Below are positions 10,101 through 18,728 of a DNA stretch of 64,000 nt, piece by piece (positions within the stretch are counted from its first letter, which is position 1; each line of letters begins with the position of its first letter). A program made the position numbers and the translations under genes. A model generated the notes under the pieces. That model was not told the origin of the DNA. It did no database searches and saw only the letters and a program-made list of their open reading frames with translations. The DNA is taken from NCBI GenBank assembly GCA_028687915.1, contig JAQTZF010000001.1, forward strand, positions 868,001 through 932,000, read 5' to 3'. Origin of the DNA: Candidatus Daviesbacteria bacterium. Its GTDB lineage: Bacteria > Patescibacteria > Microgenomatia > Daviesbacterales > UBA10151.

Positions 10101-11529
10101 GTATTAATGGATTATGTTCTGCTACCCATAATCCTGTTCCTGTTCCCTGAGCATTAAGAACAATAACTGCTGGCTGATTAGTAGCTGGAATATCATCTAA
10201 GGCTGTTGAACCATTTCTTCTTACTTCAAGATTAACTTGTTTGTTAGCACAGTTTGTATCACCTGTAACATTTAGGCTTACTGTTAATCCAGTAGTAGTG
10301 GCTTGAGTACTCCAGGAAGCTGAGGTTAAATTACAAGGAGCTGAAGTTGAGGAAGGTGCTTCAATAGCAGCTACTAACTTTTGCATATAGAGTAAATCAC
10401 CTTTTCTATCTGGTTTATCTAAGTAGCTTTTTAGCTGAGTAGCTGAATTACCTTCAACATATGCTTTAAGCATAAAATAAGTCCAGGAAATCTCTGGTGA
10501 TGCATAAGAACTTTCACTCCAGCTTATAGCAGAAGAATTTAACCAACCCATGGGCACATCAGTTAGGATCTTAGAGGCATAAGCTCCAGCTTGAGCAGCA
10601 GCATTATCTTTAAGAAAACTTCCTACTTCCCTGCTAAAGAGTAATCCTACAGGATTTCTTTGGAACATAAAAATTGGAGTAGTATAACCATAATCTAAAG
10701 GATTATCCAAATTAAAAGCATTAGGGAATTTTGTTTTAGCATTGGTCAAAAACTGATTAAAATTAACACCACTGGCAAAACCAGTTTCAGCAAAAGCTAA
10801 AGCGTCATTATAATCAGCTGTATTTCCTAAATGCTGGGCAATTCTGGCAAAACCAATAGCTCCTGATAAATCACTATATGTAGTAATACCCGCAGTCTTA
10901 AGGTTTGTATAAATAGTCCTTAAGTCATTGTAGCTGCTTGTAGCATATGCCCAATCTCCGGTGTTTTGTGAATAAATCCAAATTGCATAAAGAGCAGCTG
11001 GATTTACTCTCGGTGCTACCCAGGTATTTGAGGCAGGCGGATCTTTATGCCAATAGCTAAAATTCTCATTAGGATTGGGAATAAAATACTCTCTTCTTGC
11101 CCCAGGTAACTGAGAAATATTACCTGCTGCATTTCCATTTGGATTAGTAACTGGATAAAAAGAACTTGAATGTGGAGGATAACTGCTAATTTCATTTTTT
11201 AAATAATTGCTAACTGCAGTTTTTAAACCAGGAGATAAATAAGGATAGGCTGCACTTAGGGTATAAATTGTCTCAACTGGGGAGGAGTAAAAAATCAAAG
11301 GATTGCCTCCTAAACCTATAAAATATAGTGTTGGCGCCATATGTCCAGCACTAACCATTTCTTGAACTTTTACTTCTAATTCGCTTTGTAGATCCTGAGT
11401 ATCAGCTGTAATACTTACTGGCTGAGGGATATTGTTAGTGTAATTTTCATAGGCAGCTTCAACTTTACCAATTCCAGAGAAGATAAATAGTAAGAATAAA
11501 ATTCCTAGTTTTAAGAATATGTTTTTCAT
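4141..11529 (-). CDS. Giant secreted protein with two alpha-helical domains and two PQQ-type beta-propellers (2462 aa)
   Basis: There is a signal peptide at residues 1-25 (LFLLFIFSGIGKVEA). The domain order is: alpha-helical domain (~40-390), Ig-like domain with Cys pair (~395-505), Pro/Thr linker (~510-540), LamG/concanavalin-like beta-sandwich (~545-745), Ig-like (~763-866), PQQ-type propeller opened by DWPTLAHD (~876-1400), second alpha-helical domain (~1410-1845), third Ig-like (~1851-1963), and second propeller opened by DWPQVGKD (~1973-2462). The second half therefore repeats the helical-Ig-propeller plan of the first. The ATG overlaps the TGA of the upstream gene (ATGA), so translation is coupled. 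No LPXTG or C-terminal anchor is present. Propeller blades carry the usual YAID/YAIN plus G.V.W pattern. The alpha-helical domains could be alpha/alpha-toroid carbohydrate-active domains, but no active site is evident. Export is well supported; function is unknown. Confidence 0.9.
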   Translation of the reverse strand: MKNIFLKLGILFLLFIFSGIGKVEAAYENYTNNIPQPVSITADTQDLQSELEVKVQEMVSAGHMAPTLYFIGLGGNPLIFYSSPVETIYTLSAAYPYLSPGLKTAVSNYLKNEISSYPPHSSSFYPVTNPNGNAAGNISQLPGARREYFIPNPNENFSYWHKDPPASNTWVAPRVNPAALYAIWIYSQNTGDWAYATSSYNDLRTIYTNLKTAGITTYSDLSGAIGFARIAQHLGNTADYNDALAFAETGFASGVNFNQFLTNAKTKFPNAFNLDNPLDYGYTTPIFMFQRNPVGLLFSREVGSFLKDNAAAQAGAYASKILTDVPMGWLNSSAISWSESSYASPEISWTYFMLKAYVEGNSATQLKSYLDKPDRKGDLLYMQKLVAAIEAPSSTSAPCNLTSASWSTQATTTGLTVSLNVTGDTNCANKQVNLEVRRNGSTALDDIPATNQPAVIVLNAQGTGTGLWVAEHNPLIPFTDPQYYFKASTQGGNIIDNKANLLTVTSGTGGTPTPTPTATPTATATPTPTPTPTATPTPGSAQAIFNDDFEGNNLSKWTSTSILGTGSTLVASSSAARSGSLGLDAFVPAVNEGMRAVALRTVSSPASKQLWGKLDVNLRSNLTTQAVFLAWYDQAPVYSGTMWVSYNQTTSRYQFNIRGLNGNNISADLTNAPVINTWQTWKWSYDWSGTGAIASLWIDGTQVAQITDSSTGTFYLPQIAVGVQDWWHSHSLRAYFDNINVYNADPDLISTPTPTATPTPAACNLTTASWSTQTTTTGSTINLNVTGDNNCNGKTVNFEVRRNGLLIDDIPATIQPQPANISSGSATTTWVAEHNPLIPFTNPQYYFRANVAGGNTIDNKGSLLTVTGGIPTSSTDWPTLAHDNQRSGSTQNGPDGPYTKVWYRDFWSEFKEEVVSGYQPPIARDIPNNRDLVYIGTANGSMYAMDLNTGAQAWRYPQSGQFIGGILNSPTVEGGVVYVGSLDGNVYAIDGNSITNGVPAVKWTFRSGRQGGFWATPVVTNDSVYIGGRDGYFYAIDKNNGNRRWEANIGTAILTSPAFANGTIYFGAEDMKAYAFNTTGTKLWESSQLAGQSLRGNYPVISNDKVIFRSAPNDDVNSVLNEEEKLLAFSAGCNDYPTSRGWLNRNNIPCFQWRVATDSAGITREQNTIRNYLQGNTFTATNGQTISGRPQFETFHVLNISNGQKSYTAPILWTAGNGYPGVPPVVNNTGQLWVLNRSYYSDYDNDNQWYIMNGFGQMDPATGNVTLRNPSNNPVFCNTVSCNNQSNSNIWMIGDETTAFSAAGNKIYTNQWAGLGSINTNTGDLESIIGERDNFANHLVDHNPRTLNFGLVPNDFAGGTSYGPSVSGDKIIVNYGGIVAMVQGHLPGVSPTPIPTITPYPRQSIATSSAAAVNIPTQAELEHYIWEVPTKTSIDINKSADLRTSLETEVNNFLTTGRLNPWIFIPGKEVFKGYYLEPSETAFYLSLAYPYLSSNLQNQIKTFVNNEWNNSNLNPIDSFSPEKRYPWNDGLIYTNSTVTQDNNKSRQPFAPGPFRYCNFQGGTSQSPCEGITWGGTFVPTRKTFDRLYNIWSYAYQANDWTWIESHWDQIKNPNFGANGVKGSVLSELTSGDAGLLGLASVDPSCIGASCINVYDSANRRLSALIAYARIAQHMNDQTEVTWATNLATLAMQARLRYLNNLRPTDGNGSDPNTSAWINGQDGTAGKFVQRSGAMDTNIPQLRELTPEVARLLTDFGSSDVQRYEQFFDQAMPITYMQRGMNSFAGEIMYVNPHNIQSIFLMKSLGAKKSGDELRKYLDIPWVKEDLFYWERLSRTLEAYGTTTWVDLRAVPCNLTAVAWNTLTATQGSTVNLNVVGDTNCANKQVNLEVRRYGSTALDDILANIQPQAITLNTQGQGVGSWVSEFNPLRLLGISLGDPTYYFKASTTGGNTLDNKNNMLTVTSNITPTPVPGNPNDWPQVGKDPQHTGYSAENFNINYSLLPHERFKVSWTYPFQPDRVHPQTQAIIYQGKVFVGTEGSNGQKPTLYAIDAVNPNLLNANVGRVVWKFEADGSILNSAAAYDNKVFFATLNGSVYAVDMNGNQVWQKKLNQEGFSAAPLIADNKIMLGGHDGIFYGLNPDNGNVLWSYNTGAPIMMTAAFNKGADNINRAFLGGMNMYVYAINTADGTLSWRSKNAQGADMKIPGVSFKEYWPVVTQGKVVIIPQAKRANAGINPGYPLNEFWDAASPQASWYITNGPTIAAGNLTQVPLAMSVQDTVMQDYQNNPGKYTDKIIYLLDETTGRETTAVPNWNAQSLSGAQSAPCVDKDGYLVIPVSFLMSGWGRLDLGRQRLVDVLFDNYGRNGQPFSLSNFNNPAGFGNADENLNPTCAGNTIFSFHVQEGNANYTGAFDLTNRRWTEIGAGFRNRQMSTQLEGRSNPASISNGKIYHISTHELIVREVNP

Positions 11530-14500
11530 CTAATAGTACCTTTCACTGCCATAATGGTGCTGTAATATAAGATATAAAAAGTATCCCCCACAATTGGTGT
11601 TGGGCGTTTAATATCATTACAGTCACTATTAACTTCAGAAAAAGGTGTATCAATACCCCCAGATGGGTTTATACAAATCCATTCAGTATGTCCTGGATAA
11701 AGGACAATTGGTGGATTGCCAAAAATTCCTCCGCTTGTAGTGTTATAACTGGAAAAAGGTAAATTAGTCTTGTTTATAGTATCCAGTCCTATATCGCCTC
11801 TACCAGAGCTTACATAAACAATATCTCCACTACGCATGAGTGCTGAAGACTCATCAGAAATTAAGGGGGCTTTATAATTTCCGCAAGTATCGGCACGAGT
11901 TCCTCCACCTGGCACACAGGTATCAATTGGCAAAATATCGTTATCTGCTGATGTTAGCTCGCCCACATATAAAGCAGAATAAGTGGTAGCTCCAGAAGTA
12001 GATAGCTCGCCAAAAGACCTCCTATAAATTACATCAGCATTGCCATTTGGCAGCAACACTGGTTGTGCATGAGGTGCTTGGCTACCACCAGAACCATAAA
12101 GAATAGGTGCAGGTAACTCTGCTCCAGTATTCTGATTAACTACATGAACTGGTTGGTTATAAGGATGTGCTTGGAGATAAGATAAGATCATTGATCTCTG
12201 AACAGACCATGGCTGGTTATAAATCAATGGGTTAGCAGTACCATTAAATAAATATGTTCCCTCAGTCAAAGATGCACCCTTCTCGCCATAAAGCATTGGA
12301 GTGAAAAGAACTTTACCATTTCCAGCAACTGTCCATCTGTCTCTAAATCCTTGCCCAGGGATTTTAATATGCCAGGCTTCAGAGCCATCTGATATATTCA
12401 GGGCATAGCCCACAGAATCCATACCACCAAAGAAAACTCTATTATTATCAATAGCAGCTGTATCATAAATTGGTGCACCAATATCATGCTTCCACACTTG
12501 AGCTCCGGTACTTCCGTTAATGGCATACATATTGCCATCAGAAGAACCAATATAAACAATCCCATTTGCAATAACCGGGGCTGTTTTAACAGTGCTGCCA
12601 GTAAGAACTTTCCAAGCTAAAGAACCATCATTGGCGTTCACTGCATAAATATTATGGTCAGTTGAACCAAAGAAGACCCTGCCATTATCATAGGCTGCAG
12701 AATTTACCAAACCGCTACCAGTTTTATAAGACCAAACAGTATGACCATCAGTGGTACTTAAAGCATAAAGAGAGCCATTATTTGATGGCAAGAAAACTAG
12801 ATTTTGAGCAATAACTGGTTGAACTCTGGAGGAAACTGGGAATGGTTTATCCCTTTTCCAAAGCACTGCTGAAGATGAAGTTGGCGGCAAAACTGTTTGG
12901 GCAACATAACCTGAGTGATTAGCATCTTTTTGAACTTGAGGCCAATCAGTAGATGATGCTCCTGGGGTTGGTGTTAAGGTTGGGGTTGGAGTTCCACCTG
13001 TACCAATTGTAACTGTTAACAATCTTGGATTTGATTCAATAGTATTACCTCCAGTGGTTGTAGCTCTAAAGTAATATTGAGGATCACCCAAAGGCACACC
13101 AAATAATCTTAATGGGTTAAATTCAGCTACCCATGATCCTGATCCTTGTGATTGAGCATTAAGAGCAATAGCTGCTGGTTGAGTGTTAGCCTGAATATCA
13201 TCAATTGTTGATCCATTTCTTCTAACCTCAAAATTAACTTGTTTATTTGCACAATTCGCATCTCCTGTAACATTTAAGTTAACTATTGTTCCAGTAGTAG
13301 TAGTTTGAGTATTCCAGGCAGCAGAAGCAAGAGTACAGACAAGAGACAATGTGGTATTTTCAACCTTAACAGCTATGTCTTTATCTAAATTTAAGACAGT
13401 AAGATTAATGTTACCAGTTTGATCTACTATAGAAGTATCTGTTTTTAGTGTGGTACCTGTGTAAGTATCAACCCAGGTTACTGTATAAGAACCAACAGGC
13501 ATACCAGGAATAGTTACAGTTCCTGACTGAACAGCTATTGCTGTAGGATTATTTACCACATTACCCCAGGTATGTGTTTTATTATCTATCCAAACATGAG
13601 CTTTCCCATTTACTGTATCTTTTTGTCCCCAGGCTCTGATATTAGTATTATTTGAGGTAGCTCCAATATCCTGATAATTACCATTGGATAAAGGAATATC
13701 TTTAATAAAGTTATAATAAATTCCATACTGAGGTCTTAAATCTCTACCTGCTGGATAAATGTGTTCTCCACCATACCAATAAGATTCAATTAAACCACCT
13801 GAATTAATTCCTCCCCAAATATATTTATGTAACCAAATTCCTTGGGTATCATTATTAAAAAGTGTTGTAGCAGCCCAATTACTATCAACAAAACCAGTTT
13901 CTCCTCTCATGACAGGTTTATTGACTCCAAATGGTTGTTTTGCTCCAATTTGTTGGCTAATTTTATTAGCTTCCTCAGCTGAGTCGTAATAATCAGCAAT
14001 TGTGCCAATATTTGTCCCTGCGCCATTAGTAGGCTTATCAACCCGAAGATCAAGGTTTGTCCCCTGAAGAATATATTGATGAACGTCTGCATAATCTACA
14101 TCAGAATAGTTGTTATTACCCCAAAAACCAGTTGTGGGAAAACTGTGCCAGTTAGATGTGGTCACTAAGTGGGAATTGGGACCAAATTGATGCATATACT
14201 TGCCTAGATTATTAGTTAATGTATAGTGAAGTCCATTATAAGGATCTCCCTCATTGTTTAGCTCCCAGGAATGAACATTGGGAGAATAACCCCATCTGGC
14301 TTGTAAATATCTCCACCAGGCTTGTTGTAACCAATAAACCTTTGTTGGTTGACCCCAATTACCGTAATACCATTTATTACCCATAAATGGACACTCTGCT
14401 GGGTCATTCTTTGGATCAGAATCCCAACATTCTTGAACATTGGGAATAACTTTTCCATCATAATTAATACTATTAGCAATAATCTCATTTTTTTCCTGAA

Positions 14501-17483
14501 TTACTAACTTAAAATAAACATTATCCTTCTCAGCTTCTTCTAAAACTTTATCAAAAGCATAGGCCATTTTTTGTTCCATATACTGATGGTGAGCCATCCA
14601 GGATTTTTCAATAACATTTGGTCCTAAACTACCATCTGGGTTAACTTCGTTAACATCAACTCGGTCAATTTGTACAAATGCACCGCTTCCAGTTAAAGGA
14701 GTTAAATTATCAATATTCTCAATGGTTAAGTAGAAATTCAACATAAAATCACGGTTAGCATCACTGGTGAATTCTCCAGTTAAAATTGACCATTGTGGAT
14801 TACCACTACCATCTTTTGGAGAGGTAGAAGCGTAATTACTAACCACATTACCAGTACCTGGATTAAAACAATATGTTGGAGGATTATCAGTTGGACCCCA
14901 TAACCAAAACCCAGTCTTTGCTACGAGGCCATAAGGCTTTGTTGGATCTTTAGGAGCAGGCAAATTCTGGGGCATTAAGTATTTGATACTAACTCTATAC
15001 TTAGTGTTTGGCTTGAGTGCTGGTGAATCTTTAAGCCATCCAGTAAAAATACAAGGATTCCAATATTGCTCTAGTTCCATAGAAACATCGCTTCCTGGGG
15101 CACCAGGTAACCTGGTATCAATTGAGGAAAAAGGTATATAACCCCCATACCACCCACCAGTATGAGAATTCCAGGGATTCCAAGCTGAAGAGTTAATACT
15201 CCATCCAGACAACCATACCCTAAGTAATTGAATTCCATTTTGACCAAATTTTGGTAAGTTAGTCTTACTACTGGTAATAGGATTCTCAGAAGGTATGCTA
15301 GTATTCAGGCTTAATCCCGGGAAATATGTACCATCCTGGTACTCAAAGTATCTTGTGTCTGTTTTGGAGACTTTAACAAATCCATGGTTATTAGGATCAG
15401 CAGCAGAAACAATAAATGTTTGGGTGGAAGAAGTGACTTTTCCACCAGCATCCTGAGCAGTTAATCTGTACTGCCAGGTACCTTCCTGAGTTGGAGAAAA
15501 CCTTAATTTCCAGGAATAGTTTGTGGTTGGATAAATCCAGTCTCTGCCACCTTTAACCTGATAATCAAAGTCCTGGTAGTAGAAAGCTGGTTGAATAGAA
15601 GCTTTAGCCCAGTCAGTTTCTCCTGGAGCTAGGAACTCTCCATTAACAGTAATACCTTCTTTGGGAGTAACACCTGCAGGAGGTGTTTCATCATATGGCA
15701 TCTGTAAGTTGGTAGCTACAGTATTGTTAATTTGGAAAGTAGATTCAAATTTCTCATATTTAGGTACTTGGGAATTAGTGTAAGTAGAAATATTATCTGA
15801 AATGTTACCAATCTGAGGACCACCCCCTGCTAACCCTGTAACGGTTAACAAGTTCGCCTGAGTATCAATTGTATTTCCTCCCTCAGCACTGGCTGTAAAG
15901 TAATATTGAGGACTGGTGAAAAGAATCAAGGGATTATATTCAGTTACCCAAGAACTGGTCCCTGTACCACTACTACTCAAAGTTATTCCCACAGGATGAA
16001 TAGCAACATCATTACCTCCAGTGGTTGATAAACCATTTCTAACAACCTTTAAGCTTACTTGTTTATTAGCACAACTACTGTTCCCTGATATTACCAAACT
16101 CACAGTACTGTTTTGAGGAGCTATTAGTGATTGACTCCCTGGAACACTCCAGGAAGCAGATGTTAGCTGACAAGCGACAGGTGTTGGAGCAGCAGTAGGT
16201 GTTGCAGTAGGCGTTGTGGTTACAGTAGGGGTTAATGATGATTCACTCCATCCACTAATTCTTGCCATCATCACCCAAAAAGCCTGAGCTACCCTTTGTG
16301 ATCCTGCAGCAGTTAGATGTCCTCCATCAGAAGAATAAGCAGGATACATAGCTTCCAGACCACCTGAGGTAATAGCATTACCTGCTGGATCATGTGATTC
16401 AATAGCAGCCAGATCAAAAAGAATTATATTGTGGGTAGCTGCATAAGTTCTTAAATTATTATTAAAAGCATCTCTTGAGGGATCACCTGAGGTCATAATG
16501 GGCATGGTCCACCAGATAAACTTTTTGGTAGGATAGGCAGCCATTAAAGCTTCCATATGGGTTCTGTAATAATTCCAGTCAGCTCCCTGATCTATATAGC
16601 AAAACTTTTGTGAGAGAACATCCATTGTGCTTGCTTGTAGGGCTACCTGAACATCAAAATCATCCACCTTTGCCTGCCAGCCAGGATTACCTCTGGCCTG
16701 AAAAGACCAGTTGGTTCTGTTGTATTTGGTGTTTTGAGCAGTGAGAGCATTTAAACCATCATTAATATTTGATCCCACTGAGGCATGTCTGAACATCATT
16801 CTTAAAGCTGAGGCTTGAGTAATTACAGTATCAGGCAAGTTATTAAAACTTGTAACATTTTGATGATTAATAATAAATTTTGTACTTGAAACTGTTGTTG
16901 GGGTAGGAGTGGCAGTTGGAGTAGGAGTAGATGTGGGGGTTGCAGTTGCCCGTGGGCTAATAGTTGCAGTGGGTGTGGTTACAGGAGCAGCAAAAACCTC
17001 CAAAGATGCTAACTGATAATTTGATTGGCTGGAACCTGTATTTGCCCTTATTAATAAATAACGTCCTGAACCTAAAATAGATGAGTTAAAATCTCCATTA
17101 ATCCCGCTTCTTACCACTGTAAAACCTACACCATCATCAGATAATTCAATATTATAATTTGTGGCTAGATTATTACCCCATTTTACTGTAACCGTCCCAA
17201 TTGAAACAGTCGAACCCAAATCAATACCCAACCATTGAGCCCCCCCAGAACCAGAAGTCCAAAAAGTAGACACATTCCCGTCAACTGCATTAACAGGACT
17301 AGATCCGGCTGCAGTGGAAGAAACACTAATAATAGGCTTATTTAAAGCTAAATCCCCGGCAATTTGGGCATTAGCATTTTGAGTAGACTTAATAATTCCA
17401 AATAAAGCAACTAGAGTAAAGAGGATAATACTAAAACTTAAAAAAAATTTTCTGATAACCAAGAATTTGTTTTTTATCTTCAT
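11526..17483 (-). CDS. Giant secreted protein: discoidin, SGNH-like, DUF5060/glycoside-hydrolase and PQQ propeller (1985 aa)
   Basis: Signal peptide at residues ~1-40 (ends ANA-Q). Then an F5/8 type C (discoidin/CBM32) domain (~42-168), a Pro/Thr linker, and an SGNH-hydrolase-like domain (~200-420) ending in a DGGHLTAAG block of the Asp-x-x-His type. An Ig-like Cys-pair domain follows (~438-548), then a DUF5060-like beta-sandwich and a TIM-barrel glycoside-hydrolase-like region (~555-1330) with candidate acid residues in WELNNEGD and GETGF. A second Ig-like domain (~1381-1491) and a PQQ-type propeller opened by DWPQVQKD (~1505-1985) end the protein. The predicted role is extracellular binding and cleavage of a polysaccharide or glycoprotein. 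The substrate is not predictable, and assignment of the nucleophile and acid/base is inference. It starts 18 nt after the cohesin gene and overlaps the next gene by 4 nt. Confidence 0.88.
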   Translation of the reverse strand: MKIKNKFLVIRKFFLSFSIILFTLVALFGIIKSTQNANAQIAGDLALNKPIISVSSTAAGSSPVNAVDGNVSTFWTSGSGGAQWLGIDLGSTVSIGTVTVKWGNNLATNYNIELSDDGVGFTVVRSGINGDFNSSILGSGRYLLIRANTGSSQSNYQLASLEVFAAPVTTPTATISPRATATPTSTPTPTATPTPTTVSSTKFIINHQNVTSFNNLPDTVITQASALRMMFRHASVGSNINDGLNALTAQNTKYNRTNWSFQARGNPGWQAKVDDFDVQVALQASTMDVLSQKFCYIDQGADWNYYRTHMEALMAAYPTKKFIWWTMPIMTSGDPSRDAFNNNLRTYAATHNIILFDLAAIESHDPAGNAITSGGLEAMYPAYSSDGGHLTAAGSQRVAQAFWVMMARISGWSESSLTPTVTTTPTATPTAAPTPVACQLTSASWSVPGSQSLIAPQNSTVSLVISGNSSCANKQVSLKVVRNGLSTTGGNDVAIHPVGITLSSSGTGTSSWVTEYNPLILFTSPQYYFTASAEGGNTIDTQANLLTVTGLAGGGPQIGNISDNISTYTNSQVPKYEKFESTFQINNTVATNLQMPYDETPPAGVTPKEGITVNGEFLAPGETDWAKASIQPAFYYQDFDYQVKGGRDWIYPTTNYSWKLRFSPTQEGTWQYRLTAQDAGGKVTSSTQTFIVSAADPNNHGFVKVSKTDTRYFEYQDGTYFPGLSLNTSIPSENPITSSKTNLPKFGQNGIQLLRVWLSGWSINSSAWNPWNSHTGGWYGGYIPFSSIDTRLPGAPGSDVSMELEQYWNPCIFTGWLKDSPALKPNTKYRVSIKYLMPQNLPAPKDPTKPYGLVAKTGFWLWGPTDNPPTYCFNPGTGNVVSNYASTSPKDGSGNPQWSILTGEFTSDANRDFMLNFYLTIENIDNLTPLTGSGAFVQIDRVDVNEVNPDGSLGPNVIEKSWMAHHQYMEQKMAYAFDKVLEEAEKDNVYFKLVIQEKNEIIANSINYDGKVIPNVQECWDSDPKNDPAECPFMGNKWYYGNWGQPTKVYWLQQAWWRYLQARWGYSPNVHSWELNNEGDPYNGLHYTLTNNLGKYMHQFGPNSHLVTTSNWHSFPTTGFWGNNNYSDVDYADVHQYILQGTNLDLRVDKPTNGAGTNIGTIADYYDSAEEANKISQQIGAKQPFGVNKPVMRGETGFVDSNWAATTLFNNDTQGIWLHKYIWGGINSGGLIESYWYGGEHIYPAGRDLRPQYGIYYNFIKDIPLSNGNYQDIGATSNNTNIRAWGQKDTVNGKAHVWIDNKTHTWGNVVNNPTAIAVQSGTVTIPGMPVGSYTVTWVDTYTGTTLKTDTSIVDQTGNINLTVLNLDKDIAVKVENTTLSLVCTLASAAWNTQTTTTGTIVNLNVTGDANCANKQVNFEVRRNGSTIDDIQANTQPAAIALNAQSQGSGSWVAEFNPLRLFGVPLGDPQYYFRATTTGGNTIESNPRLLTVTIGTGGTPTPTLTPTPGASSTDWPQVQKDANHSGYVAQTVLPPTSSSAVLWKRDKPFPVSSRVQPVIAQNLVFLPSNNGSLYALSTTDGHTVWSYKTGSGLVNSAAYDNGRVFFGSTDHNIYAVNANDGSLAWKVLTGSTVKTAPVIANGIVYIGSSDGNMYAINGSTGAQVWKHDIGAPIYDTAAIDNNRVFFGGMDSVGYALNISDGSEAWHIKIPGQGFRDRWTVAGNGKVLFTPMLYGEKGASLTEGTYLFNGTANPLIYNQPWSVQRSMILSYLQAHPYNQPVHVVNQNTGAELPAPILYGSGGSQAPHAQPVLLPNGNADVIYRRSFGELSTSGATTYSALYVGELTSADNDILPIDTCVPGGGTRADTCGNYKAPLISDESSALMRSGDIVYVSSGRGDIGLDTINKTNLPFSSYNTTSGGIFGNPPIVLYPGHTEWICINPSGGIDTPFSEVNSDCNDIKRPTPIVGDTFYILYYSTIMAVKGTIR

Positions 17484-17501
17484 ATACTCTTACCAACTTT
17501 T

Positions 17502-18728
17502 TTAATTATTACCTGGTGGTGCTTTTGGCATCACTTTATATTTTTTTCTTAAAAGTAGAAACATTATTCCCATAACTACAACAGTAACTGCAACCACTCC
17601 AAGGAAAATTATCCATTGTGACAATCCAGTTTTTTCATACCAATTATTTACTGGATTTACCTTAAAACTAAATTCATTTCCTTCTTGTGAAGTAGCAGCA
17701 CCCAAAACATTAATTTCAAATGTTTTTTCAGAACCTGGTACTCTAATAACTACTAGATGTTTATCTGCAGAAACATTTGTAAAAACTACTTCTCCGTTTT
17801 CATTTGTTATTCCTCTTTGAGGATCACTGTAAAGCAAAACTTCAGCATTCTTCAGGAGTGTACCCTTTTCATCTGTAACCTTAACTTTGATTTGAAAACC
17901 AGGAATTTGGAATTCTTGGTCTACACTTTGTACTTGTGAACCAAAACTATCTATAGATTTAACTCTATAGTGAATTTTATATCCGGGTAACATCATTGCA
18001 CTTTGGAGCTTAACTTTGTGTTGCTTTAACAAAGTTTCTGAAGTTGATGATAAAAAGTAATTACCTTTTTCTAAGCCGTATTCCACAACTGAATTTGCCT
18101 CCCTGTCAGTCTTCCAGGTAATCGTTGCACTACCAGAAGCAACATCTGCTGCTGCTATATCACTTATGAGTAACTGGTCCACACTATTATCAGGTGTAGC
18201 TACAGGCTGTCCTGGTTTAGTTGTGGTTTTAGTACCAGCCTTAGGAGTTGGCGCAGCTGCTTGGCCACCAACAGTAATTGTTGCACCACCACTTCCACCA
18301 AGATTTAACGAATCAGAACTATCAGACGCTCGTGGGGCAGATGATCCACCAACAAATGATAATGTAGCAGCTCCTGCAGATTTCCCCTTAAAGCTTACTG
18401 TGGCAACATTAACACTTCCGGAAACCGCACTCAGACTTCCCCGGGAAACCTTAATCATTCCCCCACCATAAGAATTTTCTGCACCTATCCCAAAAGCTGA
18501 ACCAGGATTTACAGATAATACATCAAGCTTATCCGCTGGGTATGCTAAAAAAGCAGAAACTGCGTTAACAGCATCACCTCCGGTGTTTAGTCTAATAGAA
18601 ACTGAAATAGTGCCACCAATAGGAACAGTTGTTTTTCCGGGAGAAACAGATAGAGTGGAAGCAATTATTGCTTGAGGCATTAATAAAAATAATGCAGCCA
18701 CAATAATAATTAATGAAAATATCCTCAT
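17502..18728 (-). CDS. Membrane-anchored cohesin-domain / FN3 protein
   Basis: 408 aa. A signal peptide (~1-23, ending IIAS) is followed by a cohesin-like beta-sandwich (~25-150; typical LSVSPGKTTVPIGGT opening and a late V.FKGKSAG strand). Next come a Gly/Thr-rich linker, an FN3 or phosphatase-N-like domain (~190-280; ATITWKTDREANSVVEYG), a carboxypeptidase-regulatory-like beta-sandwich (~285-345), and one C-terminal membrane helix (~368-392) with a basic tail. The topology is outside-facing and membrane-anchored. I see no dockerin calcium loops in the neighbouring giant proteins, so a classical cohesin-dockerin scaffold is not supported, although it could still dock another surface partner. 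The ATG overlaps the upstream TGA by 4 nt. Confidence 0.85.
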   Translation of the reverse strand: MRIFSLIIIVAALFLLMPQAIIASTLSVSPGKTTVPIGGTISVSIRLNTGGDAVNAVSAFLAYPADKLDVLSVNPGSAFGIGAENSYGGGMIKVSRGSLSAVSGSVNVATVSFKGKSAGAATLSFVGGSSAPRASDSSDSLNLGGSGGATITVGGQAAAPTPKAGTKTTTKPGQPVATPDNSVDQLLISDIAAADVASGSATITWKTDREANSVVEYGLEKGNYFLSSTSETLLKQHKVKLQSAMMLPGYKIHYRVKSIDSFGSQVQSVDQEFQIPGFQIKVKVTDEKGTLLKNAEVLLYSDPQRGITNENGEVVFTNVSADKHLVVIRVPGSEKTFEINVLGAATSQEGNEFSFKVNPVNNWYEKTGLSQWIIFLGVVAVTVVVMGIMFLLLRKKYKVMPKAPPGNN

